DNA of 60,066 nt from Actinomycetota bacterium (GCA_013816245.1 JACDEU010000013.1:1-60066); one strand, 5' to 3'. Shown: positions 34,260 through 45,600, counted from the stretch's first letter. Translations and numbers: made by a program. Notes: a model not told the origin generated them from the sequence alone.

Positions 34260-35002
34260 ACGCCAACGGCTCCGTCACCGCGCTGTTCGCGAACGTGAAT
34301 GTCGACGATTTGCCCAACCCGCACGAGCTCGACGATCGCCTTCGTGCGTTCTGGGTGCTGCGCGTCGGACAGATCGTCGGCCTGGACGTGATGACGCCCG
34401 CCGAGATCGCGACCGTGCTGCGCGACGTGTACTCGATCGACGTGCCGCGCCAGCGCGTCGAGGGGTTCCTCTCGCGCGAGAGCGGCACCGTCGCGAAGCG
34501 GAAGAAAAACCGCAAGAACGCGTACCAGCTCATGGGCACCGGCAGCAAGCAGCTCGACACGATCGGCACGGCGGTCACGTTCATCGAGCCCACGAAAGCG
34601 TTCACGAAGCTCCGCGAAGTGCACGCGATCCTCGGCTCCGTTACCGGAGAGCTGCGCGTGTGCGACCCCTACGTCGAGATGCGGACGCTCGACATGCTCG
34701 CCCAGTGCGAGAAGGCGGACGCGATCCAGCTCCTGACGGTGAATGTGAAGCAGCCCGCGGGATTCAAGCAGGCGATGAAGGCCTTCGGTACCGAGCACGG
34801 GATCGCGCTCGACGTGCGCACCCTGCCGCCCGGCGTTCTTCACGACCGGTTCCTGATCCACGACGACGGGATGCTGATGTTCGGGACGAGCCTGAACGGG
34901 CTCGGGCTCAAGCAGAGCTTCGTCGTCGCGCTCGGCGAGGACATTCGTGCGTCGGTGGTCGCGACGTTCTACACGGACTGGCAGCGCGCGGCGCCTCTCT
35001 AG
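34256..35002 (+). CDS. HTH plus PLD-like domain protein, second of a pair
   Basis: The 248-residue protein starts at GTG 34256, overlapping the upstream stop. The N-terminal half (MTPAEIATVLRDVYSIDVPRQRVEGFLSRESG, about residues 44-75) looks like another helix-turn-helix. The C-terminal half has phospholipase-D-like features: VCDPYVEMRTLDML, then HDRFLIHDDGMLMFGTSLNGLG (about 198-220). This has H-x-R instead of the H-x-K of active PLD enzymes. Such single-motif proteins may act as dimers or as nonenzymatic binders. The island setting makes a defence role possible, but this is inference. Confidence 0.65.
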   Translation: MNANGSVTALFANVNVDDLPNPHELDDRLRAFWVLRVGQIVGLDVMTPAEIATVLRDVYSIDVPRQRVEGFLSRESGTVAKRKKNRKNAYQLMGTGSKQLDTIGTAVTFIEPTKAFTKLREVHAILGSVTGELRVCDPYVEMRTLDMLAQCEKADAIQLLTVNVKQPAGFKQAMKAFGTEHGIALDVRTLPPGVLHDRFLIHDDGMLMFGTSLNGLGLKQSFVVALGEDIRASVVATFYTDWQRAAPL

Positions 35003-35153
35003 ACAACTGCACGAGCCAGCTCGGACACGCCTCTTCCGCAGTCCGCCAACCTGCTGAGGACGGCCCCTCGGGGACATTCCTGAACTGTGAGTGTGTGAGT
35101 GGTTGAACCGCTCCGGGAAAGTTGCAGGCTCCGACCCTTGAGAGGATGGGGCC

Positions 35154-36391
<1,238 letters not shown>

Positions 36392-36410
36392 AAACCGGAG
36401 CGGTTCAGGT

Positions 36411-36669
36411 CCCGTCTGGGACGTTTGTCAGGTTGGCTCCGGTGCTCTCCGTTTGTGACTCGATTCTTGAATGACCCGCTGCTGTGGTGTCTTTGCAGTG
36501 ATGTGTCCGGGTGGAGGGTCCGGTGTCGGTCTGGTGTGCGCTTGCTGGCCTGATCAGAAGCCTGTCTGCGTTGTGAGCGCGTGACCCGTCACAGTTCTGT
36601 CGCCTGCGGTTTCCACCCAGACCGACACCGTTGTGTTCCCCAACGCTTGGGTTGGAGGTCGGAGAACGG
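36411..36669 (+). other. Left-end noncoding region of an IS110-type element (possible bridge RNA)
   Basis: About 260 bases without a gene lie directly upstream of an IS110 transposase start. In IS110-group elements this position encodes the bridge RNA. The sequence is rich in short G/T/C repeats (GTGTCGGTCTGG, GACCGACACCGTTG) that could pair. The IS3 element inserted upstream cuts it off from its left end. The RNA assignment is by position only. Confidence 0.35.
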
Positions 36670-36888
36670 ATGTTTGCAGATCAGCTGGACTACATGGTGG
36701 GTGTCGATCCGCACCGCGACACGCACGCGCTCGCGATCGTGGAGGTCGCCAACGGCGCGGTCATCGTCGAGGCGACGGTGCTCGCGAACAACGACGGTTA
36801 CGCGGAGGCGCTGAGGCTCGTCGAGGAGCACGCGCCGGGCCGACGCGTGTTCGCGATCGAAGGGACAGGCTCCTACGGTTTGGGTCAT
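36670..36888 (+). pseudogene. Truncated IS110-family transposase
   Basis: From ATG 36670 about 73 residues of an IS110 DEDD transposase can be read: YMVGVDPHRDTHALAIVEVANG with the first catalytic Asp, followed by NNDGYAEALRLVEEH and RRVFAIEGTGSYGLG, with the second acidic residue in IEGTGSYG. The homology ends near 36888, where a second IS110-type element begins. No matching C-terminal part was found after that element, so a deletion followed. Confidence 0.85.
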
Positions 36889-38235
36889 GTGGTAGGGCCT
36901 CCTCGGCACAGGCGTGTTAGGCCACGCGGGTCAACAAGACCGCGGAGTTCGAGGAGGTCCCGATGCAGATCGTAGGCGCGTTGGATGTGCACCGCCGTCA
37001 GATCACCTTCAAGACGCTGGAGCCGGTGAGCGGGGAGTGCTCGCGTGGGCGGATCAGCCCGGCCGCCCGTGAGCCGTTACGGCAGTGGCTTGAGCGGTTC
37101 GACGGTGTGGAGGGCGAGTTTGTGCTCGAAGGGACGACGGGCTGGCGGTTCGTGGTCGAGGAGATCGAGCGTGCCGGCCATGTTGCGCGTCTCGCCGATC
37201 CCGCTGAGACGGCCGCCAGGCGGGGCCGCAAGCGGCGCGCGAAGACCGACGACGCCGACTGCGATCTGCAGCTGAGGCTCCTGCTCGCGGGCGAGCTGCC
37301 GGAGGCGTGGATCCCGCCCGCGGGGATCCTCGAGTTGCGCACCCGCGTGCGCTTGCGCAAGACGTTGATCGATCAGCGCACGGCCTGGCTGCAGCGGCTG
37401 CAGGCGCAGCTCTTCCACCAGGGCGTGCCGCCCGGCCTGAAGCCGGGCACCGCTGCCGGACGGGATGCGCTTGCGCGCGTCGAGTTGTCGTCCGCAGGCC
37501 GCGAGGCCGTCGAGCTGTATTTGCGGATGCTCGACCAACTCGACCGTGAGCTTGTGCCGATCGACCGTGCGCTGCGGGTCTTCGCCCGCCGGCAGCCGGG
37601 CTGCCGTGCATTAACCGAGCAGCTCTACGGTGTCGGCGCGGTAACGGCGACGGCGATCCTCGCCGAACTGGGCGATCCGCGCCGCTTCCGCAGCTCCGAT
37701 GACGCCGTCCGCCACAGCGGCCTCGACGTCACCGTCTGGCAGTCCGACCGAAAACGCGCCGCCGGCCACCTCTCGCACCAGGGGCCATCAGTGTTGCGTT
37801 GGGCGTTGTTTGAGGCGGCCCAATGCGCCGCCCGCCGCTCCTCACCCGACCACGCCTACTACCTGGAGGTCGCCAAGCGGATCGACCACAACCGCGCCTG
37901 CCTCTCGGTCGCACGCAAACTCTGCCGACGCGCCCACCACATCCTGCGCGAACTCGGCGACGACGCACTCGCCCCCAGCGACCCGCCCAGAGCAAAGCTC
38001 GTCGACGCCGCCTGACGTGATCACCGCGCTCTCGCCCATCATCAAACCGATGTCTTTGCGGCCAGCTCTCGCAATGCTCCCGCCGCCAACACCCCCGGCG
38101 CTGACCGGCCTCCATAGACCGAGCGGCCGCAAACCCCGCGGGAACAACACCCCATCAATCATCTCGTCGCCGGACACGATCCGCGCACCTAGATAAGGCT
38201 GGGCGCCCGCGCGCACCAACACGCTCACAACAGAA
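36889..38235 (+). mobile_element. Nested IS110/IS1111-like element (approximate limits)
   Basis: It contains a complete transposase (36963-38015), about 75 upstream noncoding bases and over 200 downstream. Possible subterminal inverted repeats are GCGTGTT at 36912-36918 and its complement AACACGC at 38218-38224. IS1111-type elements have such repeats and lack clean terminal ones. It entered the coding region of another IS110 member. The exact ends are uncertain by tens of bases. Confidence 0.55.
36963..38015 (+). CDS. IS110-family (IS1111-like) DEDD transposase
   Basis: The 350-residue protein has the N-terminal RuvC-like DEDD domain (ALDVHRRQITFKTLE, then EFVLEGTTGWRFVVEEIERAG, and KRRAKTDDADCDLQL with the remaining acids) and a C-terminal Transposase_20 domain (LTEQLYGVGAVTATAILAELGD, then RHSGLDVTVWQSD). 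A conserved serine probably lies in the SHQGPSVLRWALFEAA stretch. The length and motifs are complete. Transposition of this family is guided by a bridge RNA encoded next to the gene. Confidence 0.92.
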   Translation: MQIVGALDVHRRQITFKTLEPVSGECSRGRISPAAREPLRQWLERFDGVEGEFVLEGTTGWRFVVEEIERAGHVARLADPAETAARRGRKRRAKTDDADCDLQLRLLLAGELPEAWIPPAGILELRTRVRLRKTLIDQRTAWLQRLQAQLFHQGVPPGLKPGTAAGRDALARVELSSAGREAVELYLRMLDQLDRELVPIDRALRVFARRQPGCRALTEQLYGVGAVTATAILAELGDPRRFRSSDDAVRHSGLDVTVWQSDRKRAAGHLSHQGPSVLRWALFEAAQCAARRSSPDHAYYLEVAKRIDHNRACLSVARKLCRRAHHILRELGDDALAPSDPPRAKLVDAA

Positions 38236-38376
38236 AGGCGGAAAACATGCCGAACGCTTGACCCCCAACACCACCACAGATAAGAAGCAACACTGGCGCA
38301 CGCGGGGGTGCTCGCAAGCTATCGGTAGATTGAGGGAAGTCTCGGGGAGGGGCGGGCCGAACTAGTGTTTCGCCCG
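38016..38376 (+). other. Noncoding right end of the nested element and flank
   Basis: About 360 bases follow the transposase without a credible gene. The first 200 or so probably form the right end of the element, where IS1111-type elements encode the bridge RNA. A GCGGCC-rich hairpin region and GGGCGCCCGCGCGC are seen. The rest up to the ATPase stump is unexplained. Confidence 0.35.
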
Positions 38377-38640
38377 CTAGGGAGGATTCTGACTCGCTGA
38401 GCTCAGCCCCGCAGTCAGGAGACGTTGAGCTACGTCGCCGCATCCACGCGGGACCCGGAACGACAGCTGAAGGACGCCGGATTTGCCAGAGTTATTGGCG
38501 CCGATCAGTACCGCGTAGCCATCGGGAACTTCGAACTGGAAATTCTCCTGCAGCGGTCCAAGCAGGGAGCCCGCGTACTTCTCGTACCGCTGCCACAACC
38601 GGCTCACGAACGGTCTTTGCGCGGCACGCGGAGAGATCAC
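38377..38640 (-). pseudogene. N-terminal fragment of a P-loop (OLD/AAA-type) ATPase
   Basis: GTG 38640 opens a frame of 87 residues. About 60 look like the start of an AAA/ABC-type ATPase of the OLD or RecF-like group: YEKYAGSLLGPLQENFQFEVP, then AVLIGANNSGKSGVLQ with Walker A GxNNSGKS. After that the sequence becomes unrelated and arginine-rich. No Walker B, Toprim or nuclease part follows. Such ATPases are often parts of phage-defence systems. A shorter copy of the same beginning lies at 32809-32856. Confidence 0.6.
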
Positions 38641-38665
38641 GGTTCACCTTTTTGTTAGCGAAGAA

Positions 38666-39613
38666 CTACTCAAGGCCACGATGCCCCCAGACCTCTGACG
38701 CTAAATCGTCAGCCAACAGCCAGCAGTCGCCGTCGCCGTCATTCAAGCGCGCTCGCTGGTCCGTGGTCAACATGGACGCAATTAGGTCACCGATCTGGGT
38801 GTGCGACGCTGTTGGCCATTCGTCGGCCAAGTGGCGCGCGACGCCGCCGACGTCACCTGCGACGACAGCTCGCTCAAGTCGCAGTTGAAGACCGTCATGA
38901 GCCGGTCCGTCGAGCGTGACGCGTTCAAGCTCGATGTAGCGGGAAAGCAGCAACAGCGCCACCGACTCGGCCGCACGGAGGTGCTTCGGATCTTCGAGAT
39001 CGACCTCTGGCTCGCATCGAAGTCGATCGTTGATCGCTCCAAGGTCGGCTCCAGGATTACTCATCAAAATGTGATAGTTGGCCGCACTTAGGGTGGGCGG
39101 TTCGGCCCTAAACATGTCGGTGAGAACAGGCCTGAGCTCACCTTCATCCTCGATCTGCTGAAGAGCAGCCGCCGCTAGATCGTGGGCCGGTCCGTCCGCC
39201 TCAGCCTCAGCGAGGCTGCAAGCGAACTCGACGGCGAGCTCCCATTCGCCCGATTCAGAGTCGCCAGTCGCGCCTAGCTCAGTAGCCGAAGTACCGGGCT
39301 GGAGACCAAGAAGTCTCCGCAGGCAATCGGGGCAGTAAGTATCGGGGACAAGGGCCAAGGACAGCGCGGCTAGCAGCGTCGGCCGGTCCTCATCGGCTAT
39401 GACGTGTTGCCCGGTCGCGCTTGTAGTCAGGCGTGGTTGCCCCTGGCAGTAATCAACGACTGCCCAGTGCGAGGTGCCAAAGTGCATCGACAGCGCGTCA
39501 GATGCCAGGTGCGAATGATTGGCGCGGCGCGCGGCCAACCAGGTAAGAGAGGTGCCCTCTGGCGGGGACCTATCGGCCTGATAATCCACAGTCTCCGGCG
39601 TCTTCTTGATCAT
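38666..39613 (-). CDS. Hypothetical island protein
   Basis: The 315-residue protein starts at ATG 39613, chosen for the GAGG eight bases upstream. An ATG at 39658 is an alternative. It is acidic and helical, with a CPDCLRRLLGL knuckle (C-x2-C) near residue 93 and repeated Glu/Asp/Ala/Leu helices such as WELAVEFACSLAEAEADGPAHDL. No family is recognised. Its A/T content is above that of the core genes. It is divergent from the possible nuclease gene at 39782. Confidence 0.55.
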   Translation of the reverse strand: MIKKTPETVDYQADRSPPEGTSLTWLAARRANHSHLASDALSMHFGTSHWAVVDYCQGQPRLTTSATGQHVIADEDRPTLLAALSLALVPDTYCPDCLRRLLGLQPGTSATELGATGDSESGEWELAVEFACSLAEAEADGPAHDLAAAALQQIEDEGELRPVLTDMFRAEPPTLSAANYHILMSNPGADLGAINDRLRCEPEVDLEDPKHLRAAESVALLLLSRYIELERVTLDGPAHDGLQLRLERAVVAGDVGGVARHLADEWPTASHTQIGDLIASMLTTDQRARLNDGDGDCWLLADDLASEVWGHRGLE

Positions 39614-39781
39614 CAGTACCTCTATAGAGGGCGAGAGACAGGCGCACGGCATGTTCACGCAAGCGGCGACGGTTTCGCGTGGGACGCTCAGTTGTCTTTG
39701 TGACCGTCACGTGCCTGGACTAGGGCCTCTCTGCTAAGCGAAAAACCAGCGAACTCGAGGTACCGGACCTATTAAGGAGGT

Positions 39782-41002
39782 ATGGGTCGGGGCCAAAAAC
39801 GTAAGTCAGCTTCTGTGGTTGCGCGCGTTCGACGCGTTAGGCCTGAACCGCAACGGCGAGAAGCGGAAACGGGTGCCTGGGGCGAGTTGGCAGTTCATCT
39901 TTACCGCGCCAGCCACTCGCCTGATTACGTCGCCGAGCAGTTGTCGCTGCGAAGCTTCGAGGTGTCAGCGGACCAGATCACGCGATACCTCGAGCAAAGG
40001 TCTGACGTGCTCATCCGGCCGGCTCCGGAGGTCAAGCCCTACGCGCACGCCGACATTGCGCCGAACCTCACCGATCAGCGATTGCAGCGCATCGATCAGG
40101 AATGTGACGCCAAACGGTCAGATGGAGATAGTGCTGAAGAGATCGCTGACTGGCGGACGGACGAACTGACTCGGTACTCACGGACAGAGCACCTCTGCTA
40201 TCGGGACGAACCGCTCTTCAATAGTCGTGAAACAGTTGCCGCTCTGATCCGGCGAATCAAGAAGTGGCATCGCAGCGTCGGAAGGCCGGTCGCCGGCGAG
40301 GGATTTGAAGACCTCCTTGCTGGTACTTGGCGCGACATTGGAATCAAGGTTCTTCTTGCGCCTCGCAACTACGATGGTGCTGATGCCCATGTTGAGCTGC
40401 AGAATCAGTGGGTGGCTATGTCGATAAAGACCGAAGCCCGGACGAACCCATCAGAAAAGACTATTCAGTTGAGCTCGCTCGCACCTCACCACAGGGAACT
40501 CAATGGGCCGTGGGACTGCGTGATTGCTACCCAGGAAGCAGTGGTGCATTTGGCTCGCTACGAGCGCATGATCTATCTAAGGAGCACCGAGGAGCGATTT
40601 CCTGAAGACCCGGAGGTTGTCGCGCACCGTTACTCGCTTCTTGAGTTGCCTAAGACCAATATGATGAAGAGGATGAGTTGCCTCCGGCTTGAGGACTTCG
40701 CTCCGTACTTCGAAGACGAGCAAGAGGCCGCACGTCGCAACTCATTCACAGTTCCGGTGATCGACGAGCACGGCCATCGCCTCTTCAACTTAACGGTCAC
40801 ACGCCGTCCTCAGCGAGTCTCGATTACCGCGATTGACATCCGCTACTGCGACTTGATCAGCAGCATCTGGACCGAGCCGATCGACGAAGCCGAAAGAGCC
40901 CGACGCGAGGACGTGATGAACGGCGAATACTCAACCGCAGCTCTGGCGCGCTTGGACTTAGGTGAGGACGGGTTTACGAGGTATAAAAAACCCACCGCTT
41001 GA
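39782..41002 (+). CDS. Hypothetical protein, possible PD-(D/E)XK nuclease
   Basis: The 406-residue protein has a basic N-terminus (GRGQKRKSASVVARVRRVR) and a central part (about residues 175-225) reading GEGFEDLLAGTWRDIGIKVLL, NYDGADAHVELQNQWVAMSIKTEA. The glutamate, the spaced aspartates and the following SxKTE fit a restriction-endonuclease-like core, where the lysine ends the last catalytic strand. The match is weak and unproven. An AAGGAGG lies at 39774-39780, one base from the ATG, which is closer than usual. GTG 39815 is a possible later start. Codon use is less GC-biased than core genes. Confidence 0.55.
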   Translation: MGRGQKRKSASVVARVRRVRPEPQRREAETGAWGELAVHLYRASHSPDYVAEQLSLRSFEVSADQITRYLEQRSDVLIRPAPEVKPYAHADIAPNLTDQRLQRIDQECDAKRSDGDSAEEIADWRTDELTRYSRTEHLCYRDEPLFNSRETVAALIRRIKKWHRSVGRPVAGEGFEDLLAGTWRDIGIKVLLAPRNYDGADAHVELQNQWVAMSIKTEARTNPSEKTIQLSSLAPHHRELNGPWDCVIATQEAVVHLARYERMIYLRSTEERFPEDPEVVAHRYSLLELPKTNMMKRMSCLRLEDFAPYFEDEQEAARRNSFTVPVIDEHGHRLFNLTVTRRPQRVSITAIDIRYCDLISSIWTEPIDEAERARREDVMNGEYSTAALARLDLGEDGFTRYKKPTA

Positions 41003-41037
41003 TCGCGTATCCGATGGCCGCTAGCACTTTGGCCCCC

Positions 41038-41619
41038 TTAGAACCACATCTCCTCCGGGGCGAGGACATCCTCAACCTCTAGCTCGATGTCCTGTTGCAG
41101 CTTTCGATCTGAGAAGGTCGCTTCTCCGGCGAAACCTTCTCCGGGCTGCCCGTAGCGGAGGCGAAACTCGAGTTCTGGATGCTGGGCGGCCATCGCGACC
41201 ACGGCCTCGGTCGGCGGCGTCCAGGCAGTCTCAAACCGGTATACGAGAACCGTTGGCGTTCGTAGGAGACCGTTTGCCTGAAGCGAAGCGTCTAGGTCGG
41301 CCGTAGAGTCCTCGGCGGCGAGTGCAATTCCGGGGTTGTCGAAGCTGGCGTCCCATTTTGTGCCCCAGTGCTCGCATCGCCAGGAGTACCAATCGCTGAC
41401 CTCGGGGGGCTGAGGGACAAACGCTTGAAAGGTCAGCGGCTGGGAGCCGTAATTCTCACGGAACCATTGATCTAGGGGCGGCTTCGTCTTGCTCTGAGCT
41501 GCTGTTTCCTCGTACTCCTTGCGTTTCAATTCGAGCGTTGGCCGGGCTCTCTCCACGAAGGCGCTGATCTCGGCGGCGGAGCCGGTGACGGTCAGGACGT
41601 TATGGCACCAGTTCGGCAT
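41038..41619 (-). CDS. Api92/DUF1281-like protein
   Basis: The 193-residue protein starts with MPNWCHNVLTVTG, followed by a helix and FQAFVPQPPEVSDWYSWRCEHWGTKWD, which is the pattern of the Api92-like/DUF1281 ferredoxin-like domain found in phages and plasmids. The later WTPPTEAVVAMAAQHPELEFRLRYGQPGEGFAGE also fits. These proteins are of unknown function and mostly found in mobile DNA, which supports the island view. Confidence 0.8.
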   Translation of the reverse strand: MPNWCHNVLTVTGSAAEISAFVERARPTLELKRKEYEETAAQSKTKPPLDQWFRENYGSQPLTFQAFVPQPPEVSDWYSWRCEHWGTKWDASFDNPGIALAAEDSTADLDASLQANGLLRTPTVLVYRFETAWTPPTEAVVAMAAQHPELEFRLRYGQPGEGFAGEATFSDRKLQQDIELEVEDVLAPEEMWF

Positions 41620-41821
41620 GGAAATCCTCTCGGGTTCGATGGTCTTCCCGACGGTAGGGCGTCACTCATCGGAAATGCTTTCAATCGGCCGAAAATCCCC
41701 CATCTGGGGAATCCATGCCGTCTCGAGTTCCTGGTCTAACGACCACGGCCCGACTCGATTTGCACAGGCTTTTCTGCTGGCCCGCTCCTCGCGAGGCCAA
41801 AGGTACGACTCGCTAACGTCA

Positions 41822-42307
41822 ATGTGGGTCATGCATTACCTGCTAGTTGTCAATGACGAGCGGACACTCGATATCGAGCTCGATGAAGAGCTCGGCGTTG
41901 GCGACGAGTTCCAGAGTGACGGCTGCTGGTGGCAGGTGAGTGCGCCGCGCGAGGATCTCGCGGCAGAACTCGGCGTGCGCGTCATAGGCGTCGTCGGTGC
42001 GCTCCCGCGTTACTTCTCTTTTGGTAGCAAGCTGGCCAAGGTCGACCTGTATCGCCCGCATCTAGAGGCGATCAAACGGGGCGCGCGTCAGCGCGCAGAT
42101 CCTTCGTTGGCAACCCGAGCACTAACCGCCGCGATCGACGCCGTACTGGCCGGCGAGGAACGCGCGCAGCTCTCCGACGAAACCGCACGCGAGTTGCAGG
42201 CCGTGTTGCAAGAGTTGGCTGTCGAAGGCTCGCTTAGTCCGCAACTCGAGGCTCTGCGCATCGAAGCCCACCGCTACATCGGCGATCCCCCGCGACCGCG
42301 CAAGTAG
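41822..42307 (+). CDS. Hypothetical protein
   Basis: The 161-residue protein starts at ATG 41822 (or ATG 41831). It has a beta-rich first part (HYLLVVNDERTLDIELDEELGVGDEF) with VRVIGVVGALPRYFSF, and a helical second part (LATRALTAAIDAVLAGEERAQLSDETARELQAVLQELAVEG). No family was recognised. It is on the strand opposite to the Api92-like gene, 202 bases away. The upstream in-frame extension overlaps that gene and is unlikely. Confidence 0.5.
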   Translation: MWVMHYLLVVNDERTLDIELDEELGVGDEFQSDGCWWQVSAPREDLAAELGVRVIGVVGALPRYFSFGSKLAKVDLYRPHLEAIKRGARQRADPSLATRALTAAIDAVLAGEERAQLSDETARELQAVLQELAVEGSLSPQLEALRIEAHRYIGDPPRPRK

Positions 42308-42327
42308 GGTGCTAGACAGCGCAACCA

Positions 42328-42450
42328 TTATTGGTCGAAAAAGCCGCCAGGCTCGTCGTAGGTGATCACAGCCAGCATCCGTGGCCAGAGTGGGCTGTTT
42401 ATCATTGCGTCAAAAAGCTTGAACACCAACTCCTGCCCTCCGCGCGGGTC
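42328..42450 (-). pseudogene. Remnant of a phosphoesterase/phospholipase C-like gene
   Basis: The 40 residues before the stop at 42328 read DPRGGQELVFKLFDAMINSP, then LWPRMLAVITYDEPGGFFDQ. The last part is the ITYDExGGFFDH metal-binding motif of the phosphoesterase family (phospholipase C/acid phosphatase type), here with Gln and then a stop in place of His. Upstream sequence in this frame is unrelated. Only a small internal piece of the gene remains. Confidence 0.65.
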
Positions 42451-42673
42451 GGATGCTGGACGGTCGTCGTTGGAACTCTGAGTTCCCGTACACGCAGACA
42501 CGCAGACGAAAGACTGAACAGAGTGCAACTTCTTTTGGACAACTGGTGAGCAGAGAGGCATCCCCCCTGTTATCGGTTGGCAACGTCCGATCGGGGCACT
42601 AGCTTCGTTTGCGACTGGCCGAATAGGGGTGGGGTGGACGCCGTCCCGCCACCGGATGCGAGAGGAAGTCCAT

Positions 42674-45600
42674 GTGATCACGTTCCGCCGAGCGGTGCGC
42701 CGCGGCATGCCTTTTGGTTCATGCCTTGTTCTTGTTTCTCGTTCGACGAGGGCTGTCCGGCTTGCGCTACTCCTCATTGTCTTGGCCGCGGTCGTGTCGC
42801 TGGCAGGGGCCGCGAGTGCTGCGCCGTCGTCCGCGATCACCTATGGGTACGACGAGCTCGGCCGGCTGGTGGCAGTCTCCGATCCCGCGAACGGCGCGGC
42901 CAAATACGCGTACGACGCGGCCGGAAACGTCACCTCGATCACCCGGCAAACGGTTTCAGTTGTGTCGGTTGCGAGTTTTGGTCCGAAGATCGGGACAGCT
43001 GGGACAGTCGTGACGATCTACGGCACCGGGTTCAGTGCAACGGCCGGCCAGGACACGGTCAAGTTCAACGGCACAACTGCAGCCGTCACGTCGGCGAGTG
43101 CGACCCAGCTGGTAGCGACCGTGCCTAGCGGGGCAACCACAGGGACGATCAGTGTCACGGCGCCAGGTGGCTCCGCCACCTCGAGTGGCTCTTTCACAAT
43201 CGGTTCGGGGCCTGCGATCACGGCGCTTTCTGCGTCTGTCGGGAGCGTCGGCGGCTCGCTCACGATCTCCGGGACCGGCTTCGACACGACCGCGGCCAAC
43301 GACGTCGTACTGCTCGGCGGTCTCCGCGCGCCCGTAACGACTGCGAGCGCGACGAGTCTCACCCTGACGATCCCGGCATCCTCCTCGGGGAAGGTCACGG
43401 TCGTGACGCCGAACGGCAAGGCCGTCTCGAGCGCCGACCTCGTTGTTCCTCCTGCCCCTTACGGCGCCAGCGACATCGATACGAACGTGCACATGGCGGT
43501 TGGTGACTCGCGGGTGATCTTCACCGCGGCGAACAAGGTCTCTGTGGCCCTCATCGACACCGTCGGCGGACAAAACCTGTCGATTAACTTCAACAACGTC
43601 ACCGCCTCAGGCGGCGTCTGCTGCAACGGAGTGACCTACACGCTGCTTTCGCCAAGCGGCGCGGCCATCGCGGGTCCCGTGGACTTTGGCTACTTCGGAG
43701 CGTTCGTCGAGCCGATCCGAATCCCTCGAACCGGCACCTACACGCTGGTAATCGATCCTTCTGCCAGCAACTCGGGCAACGTGACGGTCTCGCTCTACGA
43801 CACCCCCGCTGATGCTGCCGGGACGCTGACACCGGGCACTCCGACAACCGTGTCGATTGGAACTCCAGGGCAAAACGCTCGCTACACGTTCGACGCCACC
43901 CAAAACGACCGTGTGAGCATGAACGTCGACAACGTCTCGATGAATGGCTTCAACTTCACCTGTTGCAACGGGATCAAGCTGTCGCTCGTACAGCCGGATG
44001 GCAGCTATCTCTTCCGAAACCTCGACGTCGGTTATCTCGGCACCTTCATCGACACAACGACCCTGTCCCAAACGGGGACCTACACAGTTGTGGTCGATCC
44101 TTTCACCGAGACAACGGGGAGCCTGCGTCTCTCGCTCTACAACGTCCCGCCCGACGTGAGTGGGACAACGACGATCGGCGGGCCGCCCGTAGACACGACG
44201 ATCTCAACACCGGGACAGAACGCCAACTACACCTTCCCCGGCACGACTGGCAAGAACATCCACCTGCAGGCCTCGAACATCAACTACCCCTTCCCCGGCG
44301 TCAGCGCAGTGAATGGCATCACACTCGCGATCTACGACTCGAACAACAACGTTGTCCTGCCGCCGACAGAGTTTGGCTATCTCGGCACAACTCTGAGCGC
44401 AACGCTGCCGGCGGATGACACCTACAGGATCGCACTCAACCCCTTGCGCGAGAACACAGGCAGCCTGACGCTGACCCTCACCGACCCGCCGGGGCCGCCG
44501 ATCCGACAGGCAAAGCAGATCAAGCCCGTCGCGGCACCCACTTCCTTCCCGCTCTTCCGAGTGGGAGAAGCGCGTACTCAAGCCGACGCCACGCCGGGCC
44601 CCGAGGAATGGACGCCGGATGCGAAGAACCAAACGGGCGATTGGCGCTCCCATCGCGGTAGGAGCCCCTGGGAGCATTACGCCCCACTCCAAGCGCCGAA
44701 CGAGGTCACCGCGCTCGCCGGCCAGGCCCTCACCCTGAACGGTCAGCCTCTCGAGAACGTGACGGTCGAGATCGAGGATTCGCCGGTGACGGCGAAGACC
44801 GACAAGACCGGGCGATTCCTGCTCGCGCCCGCACCCGCAGGTCATCAGGTCCTGATCGTCGACGGCACGAGTGCGGGCACCAACGGCAAGCCCTTCGGGA
44901 CGGTGGAGATCGGTGTCGATCTGCTCAAGGGACGAACGACTCGGTTGTCGGACACGATCTGGATGACCCGCATCGATAAGGGCCACGAAGTAACAATCGA
45001 TTCGCCGACCTCGAAAGAGACCGTCATCACGACGCCGCACATCCCGGGTCTCGAGTTGCACCTGCAGCCTGGCACGACGATCAAAGACGGCGACGGCAAC
45101 GCGGTCACGAGGGTCTCGATCACACCCGTGCCTGTCGATCGCCCGCCGTTCGCGCTGCCTATTGGCGTGACGGTACCGCTCTACTTCACGATCCAGCCGG
45201 GTGGCGCGTATCTCTCAAAGCCGGCTCAGTTGATCTATCCCAACTACACACACCTGCCGCCGGGACAACGGGTTCCTTTCTGGAACTACGACCCGGATAA
45301 GAAGGGCTGGTACGTCTACGGACGGGGCACCGTCACTCCTGACGCGAAGCAGGTCGTCCCCGACGATGATACCCGCATCTGGGCCTTCACCGGCGCGATG
45401 ATCTCTGGACTGCCGGTCCCGCCGATCCGCTGGCCGAATTTCGGGAAGCTGTTCGGCGACCCTGTCGACCCGAGCAGCGGGCTCTTCGCCTACACGAAGA
45501 CTGACCTCGTGGAGCCCGGTCCCGCTCCGATCGCGATCACGCGTAATTATCGGCAAGGCGACTCGAATTCGTACTCGTTCGGGGTCGGCGCGACGATGCC

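Noticed and set aside
39700-39730. GTCACGTGCCTGGACTAGGGC as a third REP copy
   Set aside because: Only one half resembles the 35-base palindrome and the arms do not pair; it may be chance or a decayed copy.
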